A DNA stretch of 64,000 nt from Hyphomicrobiaceae bacterium (lineage in GTDB: Bacteria > Pseudomonadota > Alphaproteobacteria > Rhizobiales > Devosiaceae), in contig JACKJG010000007.1 in the NCBI GenBank assembly GCA_020638065.1, forward strand, positions 138,390 through 202,389, written 5' to 3'. Positions 6,774-14,797 of this stretch are shown piece after piece; position 1 is the first letter of the stretch, and each line of letters begins with the position of its first letter. The translations under genes and the position numbers were made by a program. Under the pieces are notes generated by a model, which was given only the letters and a program-made list of their open reading frames with translations, had not been told where the DNA came from and did no database searches.

Positions 6774-7990
6774 ATAGCCCAGATTAGGCGGCCGGGCCAG
6801 CCGGATCCAAAATCAGGGCCGAACTCATCGGGCACTCTCCTCATTCCGGCCACACATTCTTGAGCGCCTGCGCGAGACCCTATCCTGCGATGCAAGATCG
6901 GGATCGGCACGCTAAGGTTGCGGCGCCTTTCTTTCCAGTTCGTCGATATTCCCCGAAAATGGAAGTAGTTCGCAACCGGTTTTTCCGTTTGCTGACGATC
7001 TGGCGCACCCATGACCCGATGCCAATAGGGAAACGTCGTGTCAGCCTGTGCCCATGAGCGCGCCGGATCGAGCACCCATTTTTTGGGACAGAGCCTCGAT
7101 AACCCGCCGCGCAGCGTGTAGGCGAAATCCCTATGCCGGTTGGCCGGCATCCCCTCGGGTACGACGGATTCGACCCATTGGCCGGCCAGAGCCGCAATGC
7201 CATGGGGGCTGTTTTCAGCTAGCGCGTATGCGTCACCGGAAACCGGCCCGGCGAGTTCGTCGATGTCGCAATTGAGAAAACCCGCCCCGGAAGCGGCGCA
7301 GCGTTTGAGCGCGAGGTTGAGGGCACTGATCTGGAGAAAGTGAGCCCAGTAATGATGCGTTGGCACCTGACTATCGCGCGCGCCAAACCGGTGGGGCCAA
7401 TCAAACAGAACCAGTTTCTGCAGGCCGGCCACCTGGACGAGGTTTTCTGCAAGCGCATCGAGCGAATAGGCATTTGATCCGTTGTCGAACAAGATCAGCG
7501 TGTCGGTTGCATGCACCCGGATGTGCCATTCGACCCAGTCCCGGATCCAGTTCAGATCATTGTTCCAGTTCATGCCGACCAGAAAGCGCGCATCCTTGAG
7601 GTCGCGGCTGAGATTGGGCTGAACCAGGAGTTCACCGGACTGGCCGGCAATATCCATGCGTACGCTTGTTGTGGCCGGGCCGGTGGTCAGCCGCGTCAAG
7701 AGGCTCGAGCGGGAGATGTGATGCTGCGCCTGAAGCGGTGTTCCGGTTTGCGCATCGCTGAAACGGGCCCGGTTGAGCTCGGCCTCAAGATTGAGCGGAG
7801 GAGGCCCGACAAGCAGGATATCAGCGCCCGTGGCGTCTCGAAAACAATCGTAATAAAGCGCCCGGTCCTCAAACGCCTCCAGAAAGCGTTGTGGCCGGGA
7901 AACCTCGGGCCGGAGCGGCTTGCGGCGCAGGCCGGAATCTTCGCTCAGAAAGAAGGTCGAGCTTGCGGGTCGGAGAATGTCAGCCGGCAA
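6770..7990 (-). CDS. Glycosyltransferase (GT2/GT92-like), C-terminus probably frameshifted
   Basis: A 406-residue cytoplasmic glycosyltransferase. Residues 135-170 (DARFLVGMNWNNDLNWIRDW and TDTLILFDNGS) and the metal-binding NCDIDEL (Asp242, Asp244) match the Glyco_tranf_2_4/GT92-like family; YFHFRGISTNWKERR near the end is the usual closing motif. TTG 7990 follows AGGGG by 6 bp, and no early ATG exists. The last ~45 residues look wrong for the family. Another frame ends ALKNVWPE then TGA at 6841-6843, just before a ribosome site, so the true end is probably 6841, reached after small indels. Likely a surface-polysaccharide enzyme. Confidence 0.75.
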   Translation of the reverse strand: MPADILRPASSTFFLSEDSGLRRKPLRPEVSRPQRFLEAFEDRALYYDCFRDATGADILLVGPPPLNLEAELNRARFSDAQTGTPLQAQHHISRSSLLTRLTTGPATTSVRMDIAGQSGELLVQPNLSRDLKDARFLVGMNWNNDLNWIRDWVEWHIRVHATDTLILFDNGSNAYSLDALAENLVQVAGLQKLVLFDWPHRFGARDSQVPTHHYWAHFLQISALNLALKRCAASGAGFLNCDIDELAGPVSGDAYALAENSPHGIAALAGQWVESVVPEGMPANRHRDFAYTLRGGLSRLCPKKWVLDPARSWAQADTTFPYWHRVMGAPDRQQTEKPVANYFHFRGISTNWKERRRNLSVPIPILHRRIGSRAGAQECVAGMRRVPDEFGPDFGSGWPGRLIWAI

Positions 7991-8064
7991 GATCTACCCC
8001 TGGCCGGGCGCTGCGATTTGGCAAACACGAGCACATTGTCCGGTCCCCATTCCGTTCAACGTTT

Positions 8065-8991
8065 CTACGCATAATGAAGGTTTCCGGTCAAAAGATGATA
8101 GGCGCAGCCTTTGACTTCATTTGCCGGCGCTTTCCATTTGTGGCTGAGCTTGTGAACCGGAACCTTTTTATCCGCCAGCAGGTCGGCAAGCGCCTGCGGC
8201 GGGCTCTCGGCAAACGGGTTCCGCCCCACGAGAAGCGGTGCCAAACCGGTCAGCCTTGGTGTTTCATCCCAGACATGAGCCACTTCCGGGTCGTTTTCGA
8301 TGAGGAGTTCGAACAGGTACTCAAGCCAGTAATAGTGGTGCGGAAAACTGAAACAGGACCAATAGGTCCGAGCCAGGTCGAACCATCTGGAAACAACCGG
8401 GGTGCCTTTGGACGCAGCCAGAAACCAGATATCGGATTGCCTGTAGGGACGCGGCTTGTGAAACATGAAGAACCCGCTTTGAACAAAACCGGGTAGCCAA
8501 TCGTCAAGCGGCCGCTGGCAGAAGAGGGTCGCATCGGCCCAGACCCCACCTTGGGCTTCGAGTAATGCCAGACGCGCCATGTTGGAGGTTGCGGTGCGCA
8601 GTTTTTCCGGCGCTTTGACCTCAGCATAGCGCGGCGCAAGCTTGGCAATATCAGTCTCGCCGATCAAGCGCACGTCCCAGCCGGGATTGCAGCGCGCAAA
8701 TGAATCGGCGCAGCTGCGAACCACATCCGGCGCTTCGTCCCAACCCTGCTGCCAGAGCATCCAGATCACCTTCGGGACTTCACCCCGCCGCGGCGCATTT
8801 TCGCGGGCAGACAATTGCTGCTCCAGCAGCGAGCTGACCTCAAGCACGTCTGCATCCCGATCATATCGTTTTGTGCGCTCGGACGGCGTTAGCGCCGAGC
8901 GCAACAATTGCAGATATTTGCGCGCGAAAAAGCGCTGTATGCTGCCCTTGCTGGCCCAATTGGCAACGCCGGCGGCAGACTGGTCGCTCAC
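8065..8991 (-). CDS. Capsular polysaccharide synthesis glycosyltransferase (Caps_synth / GT32-like)
   Basis: A 308-residue protein with the pattern of mannosyltransferase-like capsule enzymes: PKVIWMLWQQGWDEAPDVV (73-91), then NPGWDVRLI, then ATSNMARLALLEAQGGVWAD (about 134-153) with the donor/metal site around Asp153. It has no signal peptide and should act on the cytoplasmic side of the membrane. GTG 8991 overlaps the pheT stop by 4 bp (GTGA), so translation is probably coupled to pheT. It is followed after 74 bp by the second glycosyltransferase. Sugar specificity unknown. Confidence 0.82.
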   Translation of the reverse strand: MSDQSAAGVANWASKGSIQRFFARKYLQLLRSALTPSERTKRYDRDADVLEVSSLLEQQLSARENAPRRGEVPKVIWMLWQQGWDEAPDVVRSCADSFARCNPGWDVRLIGETDIAKLAPRYAEVKAPEKLRTATSNMARLALLEAQGGVWADATLFCQRPLDDWLPGFVQSGFFMFHKPRPYRQSDIWFLAASKGTPVVSRWFDLARTYWSCFSFPHHYYWLEYLFELLIENDPEVAHVWDETPRLTGLAPLLVGRNPFAESPPQALADLLADKKVPVHKLSHKWKAPANEVKGCAYHLLTGNLHYA

Positions 8992-11411
8992 GTCCTGAGC
9001 ACTCCTCCCGTCGCCTTCTCAACGGCAGCGACGAGAGCCTTGGATACGGCGTCGATTTCCTCGTCGGTCAAGGTTTTGCCGCGCGGCTGCAACGTCACTT
9101 CGATGGCCACCGATTTCTTGCCTGCGCCCACATGTTCGGCTTCGAACACGTCGAACAGGTTGATGTCGGAAATCAGCGTCTTGTCGGCGCTTCCGGCAGC
9201 CTTGAGAACCGTGGCGGCGGGTACGTCGGCATCGACAACGAAGGCGAAGTCGCGGCTGAGGGGCATCAGGTCGGACGCGACTAGCGCGGGCTTGGCCTTG
9301 ACCCCTTTCGATTTCGGATCCGGAATGGCGTCGAGGTCCATCTCGATGGCGACGATTGGCCCCTTGAGACCGAGATCGGCCATCAGCGAGGGATGAATCT
9401 CACCGAACCAGCCGATCACGTTTTTCGGACCGAGTTGAATGCGCCCGCCGCGCCCGGGATGGGCCCAGTCGGGTGCTTCGTCGCTTAATTGCACCTTGTC
9501 GATATCCATGCCGATCACGTCGAGCACCGCGGCAAGGTCCGCCTTGGCGTCGAAGACATCGACCTTGTCGGCATTCTTCTGCCAGTGACGGCCGGCGCCT
9601 TCGAATTCATAGGTGCCGGTGCGGATGGCGGTTGCATAATTGCGCTGCCCGTCCGGCGCATCGGTCTTGAAGACCTGCCCGACCTCGAACAGGCCAAGGT
9701 CACCGAAGCCACGATTGGCATTGCGCTGCGAGGCCATCAACAGGCCCGGCAGGAGCGATGGGCGCATGTCGCTGAGATCAGAAGCAATCGGATTGGAGAG
9801 CCTGAGCGGCTCAGCGCCACCACCGAACCTCCTGGCCAGGTCTTCGGAAACAAAGGACCAGGTCACGGCTTCATCAAGGCCGCGAGCCGCCAGCGCCCGG
9901 CGGGCGAGATTGCGGCGCTTCTGGATCGGGGTCAGCATGCGCTTGGCCACGGCATTCAGGCGCGGAAGCGGTTCGACCGGCACCTTGTCGACCCCGACAA
10001 TGCGCATGACTTCTTCAACCAGATCGGTCTTGGTCAGGACGTCCGGACGCCAGGACGGCACGGCCACCTTGACCACATCGCCCTGTCCCACGACCCAGAA
10101 GCCGAGAAGGGTCAGCGCCGCCTTCATTTCGGCTTCGGACACGTCGAGACCGGTCAGGCGCTTCACTTCGGCGAGCGGGAAGGAAATGGTGATTTCCGGA
10201 ATCGCTTCCTCACCTGAAGAGACCGGCTCCATCGGGGTGCCACCGCACAATTCGAGGACCCATTTGGTCGCCAGTTCCAGCCCGGGCTCGGTCAGCGCCG
10301 GATCGACGGAGCGTTCGAAACGGTAACGGGCATCGGAAATGATGCCGGTCTTGCGCCCGGTCGCGGCGATCAGGCCGGGATCCCAGGCTGCCGATTCCAT
10401 GAAAACGTTGACCGTCTCGTCGGTACAGCCGGACCGGTTGCCGCCGAGAATGCCGCCAAGGCACAGGGGACCCTGATCGTCGGCGATGACGCACATGGTC
10501 TCGTCAAGCTCATGGTCCTGGTTGTCGAGACCGTCGAGAGTTTCGCCCTTCTTGGCGTTGCGCAAATGCATGGTGCCGACCACCTTGTCGGGGTCGTAAG
10601 CGTGCAGCGGACGGCCAAGATCGTAGGAGATGAGGTTGGTGATGTCGGCCAGCGCATTGATCGGCCTGAGGCCGATGGCGCGCAGCCGGTTCTGCAGCCA
10701 TTCCGGTGATGGGCCGTTCTTGACGCCCTTGATCAGCCGGCCGCAGAATTTGCGCACGGTTTTCGGCTCGCCCTCGGCGAAACGATGTTCGAGTGGCGGA
10801 ATGGGACTTGGACCCTGAGAGGGTACATCACGGATATCGAGCGGCTTGAGCTTGCCGAGCCCGGCAGCGGCCAGTTCGCGCGCCAGACCGCGCACCGAGG
10901 CGCAATCGCCCCGGTTCGGGGTGATTTCGACCTCGATCACCACATTGTCGAGATGCCGGTATCGGGCGAAATCCTCACCAGTGGGCGCGTCGGCGGGCAG
11001 ATCGATTATTCCGGTATGATCGTCGCTCAACAGCAATTCGCGCTCGGAGCACAGCATGCCATTGCTCTCCTCGCCGCGGATATTGCCCTTGGTCAGGGTG
11101 AAATCGCTGCCCGGAATGAAGGTTCCGGCGGGCGCGAACACCCCCTTCATGCCGGCGCGGGCATTAGGGGCGCCACAAACCACCTGCACGGGCTGGCCTG
11201 CGCCAAAATCGACCATGCAAACCTGCAGCTTGTCGGCATTGGGATGCCGTTTCGCGCTCAGCACATCGGCGATGACGAAGCCCTTGTAGAGCGCGGACTG
11301 ATCCTCGACCGCTTCCACCTCGGTGCCCGTCACGGTCAGCGCGTCGACAATTTCGGCAACGCTCGCATCGGTTTCGAGGTGATCCTTGAGCCATTCCACA
11401 GTGAATTTCAT
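8988..11411 (-). CDS. pheT: Phenylalanine--tRNA ligase beta subunit
   Basis: An 807-residue protein of normal length for bacterial PheT, half of the alpha2-beta2 enzyme that charges tRNA-Phe. Domains in order: N-terminal tRNA-binding OB fold (about 40-150, KLQVCMVDFG), B3/B4 editing region (about 210-390), B5 (about 400-475), the inactive catalytic-like domain, and a C-terminal anticodon-binding FDX-ACB domain (about 713-806, PLSRDFAFVVDADVPAATVL). ATG 11411 overlaps the upstream exonuclease stop (ATGA). Unlike many genomes, pheS and pheT are separated by two genes here. Confidence 0.97.
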   Translation of the reverse strand: MKFTVEWLKDHLETDASVAEIVDALTVTGTEVEAVEDQSALYKGFVIADVLSAKRHPNADKLQVCMVDFGAGQPVQVVCGAPNARAGMKGVFAPAGTFIPGSDFTLTKGNIRGEESNGMLCSERELLLSDDHTGIIDLPADAPTGEDFARYRHLDNVVIEVEITPNRGDCASVRGLARELAAAGLGKLKPLDIRDVPSQGPSPIPPLEHRFAEGEPKTVRKFCGRLIKGVKNGPSPEWLQNRLRAIGLRPINALADITNLISYDLGRPLHAYDPDKVVGTMHLRNAKKGETLDGLDNQDHELDETMCVIADDQGPLCLGGILGGNRSGCTDETVNVFMESAAWDPGLIAATGRKTGIISDARYRFERSVDPALTEPGLELATKWVLELCGGTPMEPVSSGEEAIPEITISFPLAEVKRLTGLDVSEAEMKAALTLLGFWVVGQGDVVKVAVPSWRPDVLTKTDLVEEVMRIVGVDKVPVEPLPRLNAVAKRMLTPIQKRRNLARRALAARGLDEAVTWSFVSEDLARRFGGGAEPLRLSNPIASDLSDMRPSLLPGLLMASQRNANRGFGDLGLFEVGQVFKTDAPDGQRNYATAIRTGTYEFEGAGRHWQKNADKVDVFDAKADLAAVLDVIGMDIDKVQLSDEAPDWAHPGRGGRIQLGPKNVIGWFGEIHPSLMADLGLKGPIVAIEMDLDAIPDPKSKGVKAKPALVASDLMPLSRDFAFVVDADVPAATVLKAAGSADKTLISDINLFDVFEAEHVGAGKKSVAIEVTLQPRGKTLTDEEIDAVSKALVAAVEKATGGVLRT

Positions 11412-12043
11412 TGGTAGCTACCGGTTTCGTTTTCGATTTTGGGCAATTGCCCGTTGAGTTCAAACAGTTTGACCAGGACGTTGGCGAAGCCGCGCGCATC
11501 ATCGATGGCCTTGTGGGTGTGGGGTATGTGGCCGTACCAGTCTTTCGGTGCGCGCTGCATGCCCCAGTTCAGATAATCCTGGCCACGCAGAGTTCCCGCC
11601 ATCGTATAGAGACAGACGCCGCCGCCGCGGAACAATTGCTGGCCCGCATAGGGTCCACCAAGCGCTCGTGCCCCGCAAAATTGGTCGAGATAATGGTCCA
11701 TCCACGGCCCGTCGAACATGATCGGGGCAGCGCAAAAGACCTTGAAGCCCGGCAAGGCCTCGACCCAGTCGCAAAAGCGGTCCATCTCTGACTTGACTGG
11801 TTGCGGATTGTCGGTCGCCGCCTTGTAGGCGTCGGGAAAGCCGGCCCACCATTCGCTGGTGCGCGGGTCGGGCACCCGGTCTTCGCGCCGTTCGAGCACC
11901 GTCTCGAATTCGCCGTAGCGCTGACCCGCATAGTCCACCGCAACGCTGGCGAAACTCAGCATGGAGTTCCTTAGCGGCGAATGACCGTCGGTCTCGATAT
12001 CGGTGACCACGAAGGTCACGGGCTCGGCGGAGGTGTGGGTCAT
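11408..12043 (-). CDS. 3'-5' exonuclease (DEDDh family)
   Basis: A 211-residue nuclease-like protein. DIETDG (Asp15, Glu17) is the first metal site, Asp111/Asp116 the second, and HTHKAIDDA (about 175-183) supplies His and Asp of the DEDDh pattern. It is closest to stand-alone exonuclease-domain proteins found beside pheT in rhizobia; substrate (RNA or DNA 3' ends) is unknown. ATG 12043 is chosen over TTG 12067. Its stop overlaps pheT (ATGA). The start region is nearly repeated 128 bp upstream at 12171, on the other side of a hairpin repeat. Confidence 0.82.
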   Translation of the reverse strand: MTHTSAEPVTFVVTDIETDGHSPLRNSMLSFASVAVDYAGQRYGEFETVLERREDRVPDPRTSEWWAGFPDAYKAATDNPQPVKSEMDRFCDWVEALPGFKVFCAAPIMFDGPWMDHYLDQFCGARALGGPYAGQQLFRGGGVCLYTMAGTLRGQDYLNWGMQRAPKDWYGHIPHTHKAIDDARGFANVLVKLFELNGQLPKIENETGSYQ

Positions 12044-12068
12044 GGCTTCACCCTGCTCCGCCGGCAAA

Positions 12069-12134
12069 CCTCATCCTGGGCCTGTCGAAGGGCGAGGTTT
12101 GGCCCCTCGTGGTTCGACAAGCTCACCATGAGGG
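12069..12134. repeat. Extragenic hairpin repeat (alphaproteobacterial REP-like)
   Basis: Two arms of about 29 bp (CCTCATCCTGGGCCTGTCGA... and ...TTCGACAAGCTCACCATGAGG) form an imperfect inverted repeat around TTTGGC. From memory this CTGTCGAAG / TTCGACAAGCTCACC pair is a widespread repeat in alphaproteobacterial genomes. It lies between the ASCH gene and the exonuclease gene in an otherwise tightly packed operon. The minus-strand transcript would fold into a strong stem, without a U-tract. Confidence 0.8.
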
Positions 12135-12167
12135 TCGCCGGGATCGAAATATCGGAAGAGGTGCGGG

Positions 12168-12569
12168 TCATTTGAGAACCTCCACCAAACGGAACCTTTC
12201 GCAGACCAGCATCATGTCAGCGGACCAGCCACCATTGCGTTCGAAAAACGCCTTGTGGCCACGTCGCCAGTCTTCGAACGTGCCCTCTCCTTCAGCTAGT
12301 GCGAAACTTTCCGGCACTTCGGCAAACCGGTGCAGTACTACGCTGGTGGTCTCAATGACGCATGCCGGTTGACCCGATCCATCGAGCACGACGTCTGTGC
12401 GGCCCACTTCCGGCATCAGTTCCGGGTCAGGCGGCTCATAGTCGCGCAGGGCGCCGCAGGTTGCGGTTTTTTCTCCCGACAGAACAAGCGCAAGCAGACG
12501 GTCGGCGAGCTCCGGAGAGTCGCCGAACGCAAAGCTATGCGCATCCTTGTGTCGGGCGGGCAGCGCCAT
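12168..12569 (-). CDS. ASCH domain protein
   Basis: A 133-residue protein. ELADRLLALVLSGEKTATCG near the N-terminus, then DYEPPDPELMPEVGRTDVVL and WRRGHKAFFERNGGW, follows the ASCH fold: a PUA-related RNA-binding beta-barrel. Some ASCH proteins are ribonucleases or amidohydrolases; which applies here is unknown. ATG 12569 lies 4 bp after the pheS stop, so it is cotranscribed with pheS. A longer frame to 12674 overlaps pheS and is not supported. Its stop codon overlaps an ATG (12171) that may be the relic start of the exonuclease gene. Confidence 0.83.
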   Translation of the reverse strand: MALPARHKDAHSFAFGDSPELADRLLALVLSGEKTATCGALRDYEPPDPELMPEVGRTDVVLDGSGQPACVIETTSVVLHRFAEVPESFALAEGEGTFEDWRRGHKAFFERNGGWSADMMLVCERFRLVEVLK

Positions 12570-12573
12570 GGAC

Positions 12574-13665
12574 CTAGCTCGAAAGCCCTCCGAACAGGGT
12601 AGGCAGATCGAGCGGGCGGAAGCCATAATGATCGAGCCAGCGCCGGTCGGCATCGAAGAAGGCACGCAGATCATTCATGCCATATTTGAGCATGGCCAGC
12701 CGGTCGATGCCCATGCCCCAGGCAAAGCCCTGATAGACATCCGGGTCGAGCCCGCAATTGCGCAACACGTTGGGATGCACCATTCCGCAGCCGAGAATTT
12801 CAAGCCAATCCTCACCCTCGCCGATCTTGACGCTGTCGCCGGAACGGTCGCAGCCGACATCGACCTCCATCGAGGGTTCGGTGAAGGGGAAGAAGTGCGG
12901 GCGGAAGCGGGTCTTGACCTGATCGACCTCGAAAAAAGCCTTGAGGAATTCTTCGAGCACCCAGCGCAACTGGCCGATATGGGAGGACTTGTCGATCACC
13001 AGTCCTTCGACCTGGTGGAACATCGGGGTGTGGGTCTGGTCGCTGTCGCAGCGATAGGTGCGGCCCGGCGCGATGATGCGGATGGGCGGCTCGACGCTTT
13101 CCATCGTGCGAATCTGGACCGGCGAGGTATGGGTGCGCAGCACCTTGCGGTTGCCGTCTTCGTCCGGCGGGAAGAAGAACGTGTCGTGCATTTCGCGGGC
13201 CGGATGGCCTTCGGGGAAATTGAGCGCGGTGAAATTATAGTAATCCGTCTCGATGTCCGGACCCTCGGCGATGGTGAAACCCATATCCGAGAAGATGGCG
13301 GTGATTTCGTCCATCACCTGGCTGACCGGATGGATGCGCCCGCGCGCCACCGGCCCCTTGCGCAAGGGCAGGGTGACATCGACCTTCTCCGAGGCGAGAC
13401 GCGCGGCGAGCGCCGCCTGCTTGAGGTCGGCATTACGGGCGTCGATTTCGGCGGCAACCTGGTTCTTGAGGCCGTTGAGCAGAGGCCCCATGATCTGGCG
13501 TTCTTCCGGGATCATCTTGCCGAGACCCGCCAAAAGGGCGGAAATGGAGCCTTTCTTGCCCAGTGCCGCCACGCGCACCTGATCAAGCGCGGCGAGGTCG
13601 GCTGCATCGGCAATTTCGGCGCTGATGGCGGTTCTGAGGTCTTCGATTTTGCTGTGGTCGGTCAT
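12574..13665 (-). CDS. pheS: Phenylalanine--tRNA ligase alpha subunit
   Basis: A 363-residue catalytic subunit of PheRS, which aminoacylates tRNA-Phe with PheT. An N-terminal coiled coil (about 1-95) precedes the class II core. Visible motifs: motif 2 with GRTYRCDSDQTHTPMFHQVE, then TRFRPHFFPFTEPSMEVDV and motif 3 GFAWGMGIDRLAMLKY. ATG 13665 gives the standard start MTDHSKIEDL; the frame continues upstream without family likeness. A hairpin at 13713-13751 lies between rplT and this gene. Confidence 0.97.
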   Translation of the reverse strand: MTDHSKIEDLRTAISAEIADAADLAALDQVRVAALGKKGSISALLAGLGKMIPEERQIMGPLLNGLKNQVAAEIDARNADLKQAALAARLASEKVDVTLPLRKGPVARGRIHPVSQVMDEITAIFSDMGFTIAEGPDIETDYYNFTALNFPEGHPAREMHDTFFFPPDEDGNRKVLRTHTSPVQIRTMESVEPPIRIIAPGRTYRCDSDQTHTPMFHQVEGLVIDKSSHIGQLRWVLEEFLKAFFEVDQVKTRFRPHFFPFTEPSMEVDVGCDRSGDSVKIGEGEDWLEILGCGMVHPNVLRNCGLDPDVYQGFAWGMGIDRLAMLKYGMNDLRAFFDADRRWLDHYGFRPLDLPTLFGGLSS

Positions 13666-13706
13666 GATTTTCGGCACTGGCTGATTGGGTTCGAGGCGGT
13701 CAAATG

Positions 13707-13751
13707 CAAAAGCCCTGCGCCATATCCCGCGAATGGGGGTCTGGCGCAAGG
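13707..13751 (-). terminator. Hairpin between rplT and pheS (weak terminator or attenuator)
   Basis: On the minus strand CCTTGCGCCA pairs 9 of 10 with TGGCGCAGGG across a 19-base loop and is followed by CTTTTGCATTT. It sits about 80 bp after rplT and 50 bp before pheS. The short U-run makes it a weak intrinsic terminator. I found no Phe-rich leader peptide that would mark classical attenuation. Confidence 0.42.
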
Positions 13752-13828
13752 CTTGAATGGTCCGGCCTCAGCATCAAAGCGTTCGGCGTGCGGTTTTGTT
13801 GGCGCGGCGGCAACAATGCCGCCGGCAA

Positions 13829-14230
13829 TCAGGCGCTGATGCGGGCGTGCGTCGTCTCTTCGACGTCGCTCAGATACCCGAGAGCCGCCTTGGCCTGGGC
13901 AACGAGCGCGGCAAAAGCCTCGGGCTCGCGCACAGCCAGGTCGGCCAGCACCTTGCGGTCAACCGCGACCTCAGCCTTGCTGAGGCCGTCGATAAATCGG
14001 CCATAGGTCAGGCCATGCAGGCGCGCACCGGCATTGATGCGCTGGATCCACAGGGCGCGGAAATTGCGCTTGCGGGTCTTGCGATCGCGATAAGCATACT
14101 GGCCAGCCTTTTCGACGGCCTGCTTGGCGACGCGGAATACATTCTTGCGGCGACCATAATAGCCCTTGGCCTGATCGACGACTTTCTTGTGACGGGCGTG
14201 AGCGGTGACGCCTCTTTTTACACGGGACAT
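13829..14230 (-). CDS. rplT: 50S ribosomal protein L20
   Basis: A 133-residue basic protein with the standard start MSRVKRGVTAHARHKKVVDQ and core RRKNVFRVAKQAVEKAGQYA, required early in 50S assembly and a known translational repressor of its own operon in other bacteria. The last ~15 residues (DVEETTHARISA) extend past the conserved globular domain, as is common in alphaproteobacteria. It lies 22 bp after rpmI in the usual order; infC is not linked here but lies 6 kb away. Confidence 0.97.
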   Translation of the reverse strand: MSRVKRGVTAHARHKKVVDQAKGYYGRRKNVFRVAKQAVEKAGQYAYRDRKTRKRNFRALWIQRINAGARLHGLTYGRFIDGLSKAEVAVDRKVLADLAVREPEAFAALVAQAKAALGYLSDVEETTHARISA

Positions 14231-14252
14231 GTCAAATTCTCCTTGGTCGCGG

Positions 14253-14456
14253 TCAGCGTGCGTACGGCATGTATGCCTTTTTCACGATCTTTGCGTCCTG
14301 ATCACTCAGGGTCGCGGTGCCGCGATTTTGACGGATGTACTTGGCGTTGTGGGAGATGAGGCGGTGCCGCTTGCCAGCGACGCCGGCCACGATCTTGCCC
14401 GTGCCCGTGACTTTGAAGCGCTTCTTGGCGCCCGATTTGGTCTTCAGTTTCGGCAT
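14253..14456 (-). CDS. rpmI: 50S ribosomal protein L35
   Basis: A 67-residue basic protein, MPKLKTKSGAKKRFKVTGTG at the start and GKRHRLISHNAKYIRQNRG in the middle, the standard L35 pattern, with GGAAAG before ATG 14456. It binds 23S rRNA in the large subunit and is encoded just before rplT. The promoter should lie in the 340-bp gap upstream. Confidence 0.97.
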   Translation of the reverse strand: MPKLKTKSGAKKRFKVTGTGKIVAGVAGKRHRLISHNAKYIRQNRGTATLSDQDAKIVKKAYMPYAR

Positions 14457-14670
14457 TTTGCTTCACTTTCCTTGTCACATGACCTCTTGAATATCCACCT
14501 GCCCTCGAAATGCTCCGGGGTCTGGCGATTTTCGGGTCATGCTTTGATTTGCGGTGATTTCGAAAAATCACACCCAAGCATTCTGGACCGACACGGCATG
14601 CCTTTTGGCCGGAAGGTCCGGTTAGACCGGCGGGTTATATGGGCATTGTCAGGGATTAGCAAGCCCGTCC
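14457..14670 (-). other. Promoter/leader region of rpmI-rplT
   Basis: Together with the next entry this fills a 341-bp gap between rpmI and the rhodanese gene. It holds no credible ORF. One small perfect hairpin on the minus strand (GTGATTT, TTCG loop, AAATCAC at 14554-14571) lies about 100 bp before rpmI and could belong to a leader bound by L20, as in other bacteria, or simply be a weak stop signal. I could not place a confident -10/-35. Confidence 0.4.
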
Positions 14671-14710
14671 AGAAAAGACGGCGCTGCCGGTTTCGAGGCA
14701 GCGCCGTCTT
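14671..14710 (-). terminator. Intrinsic terminator after rhodanese gene
   Basis: A perfect 14-bp stem (AAGACGGCGCTGCC with GGCAGCGCCGTCTT) around an 8-base loop; on the minus strand it runs into TTTTCT. It lies about 90 bp past the rhodanese stop and would end the persulfide-dioxygenase/rhodanese transcript. Confidence 0.78.
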
Positions 14711-14797
14711 CGATGCAACGTCAGGAGGGGTGACGTCGTTGTTCGCTGTGTTTCCGGACCGGCGGGTGCAAGTCACCTCGCCGGACCGTGCTTGCGA

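Noticed and set aside
7971..8042. A possible extra N-terminus of the GT2/GT92-like protein in another frame (NVLVFAKSQ...)
   Set aside because: The TTG at 7990 has a good AGGGG ribosome site; the alternative needs a further frameshift and has no clear start.
12044..12171. A 43-codon ORF (MTRTSSDIS...) spanning the hairpin repeat
   Set aside because: Most of it is translated repeat sequence; it is better read as a relic of the old exonuclease start.
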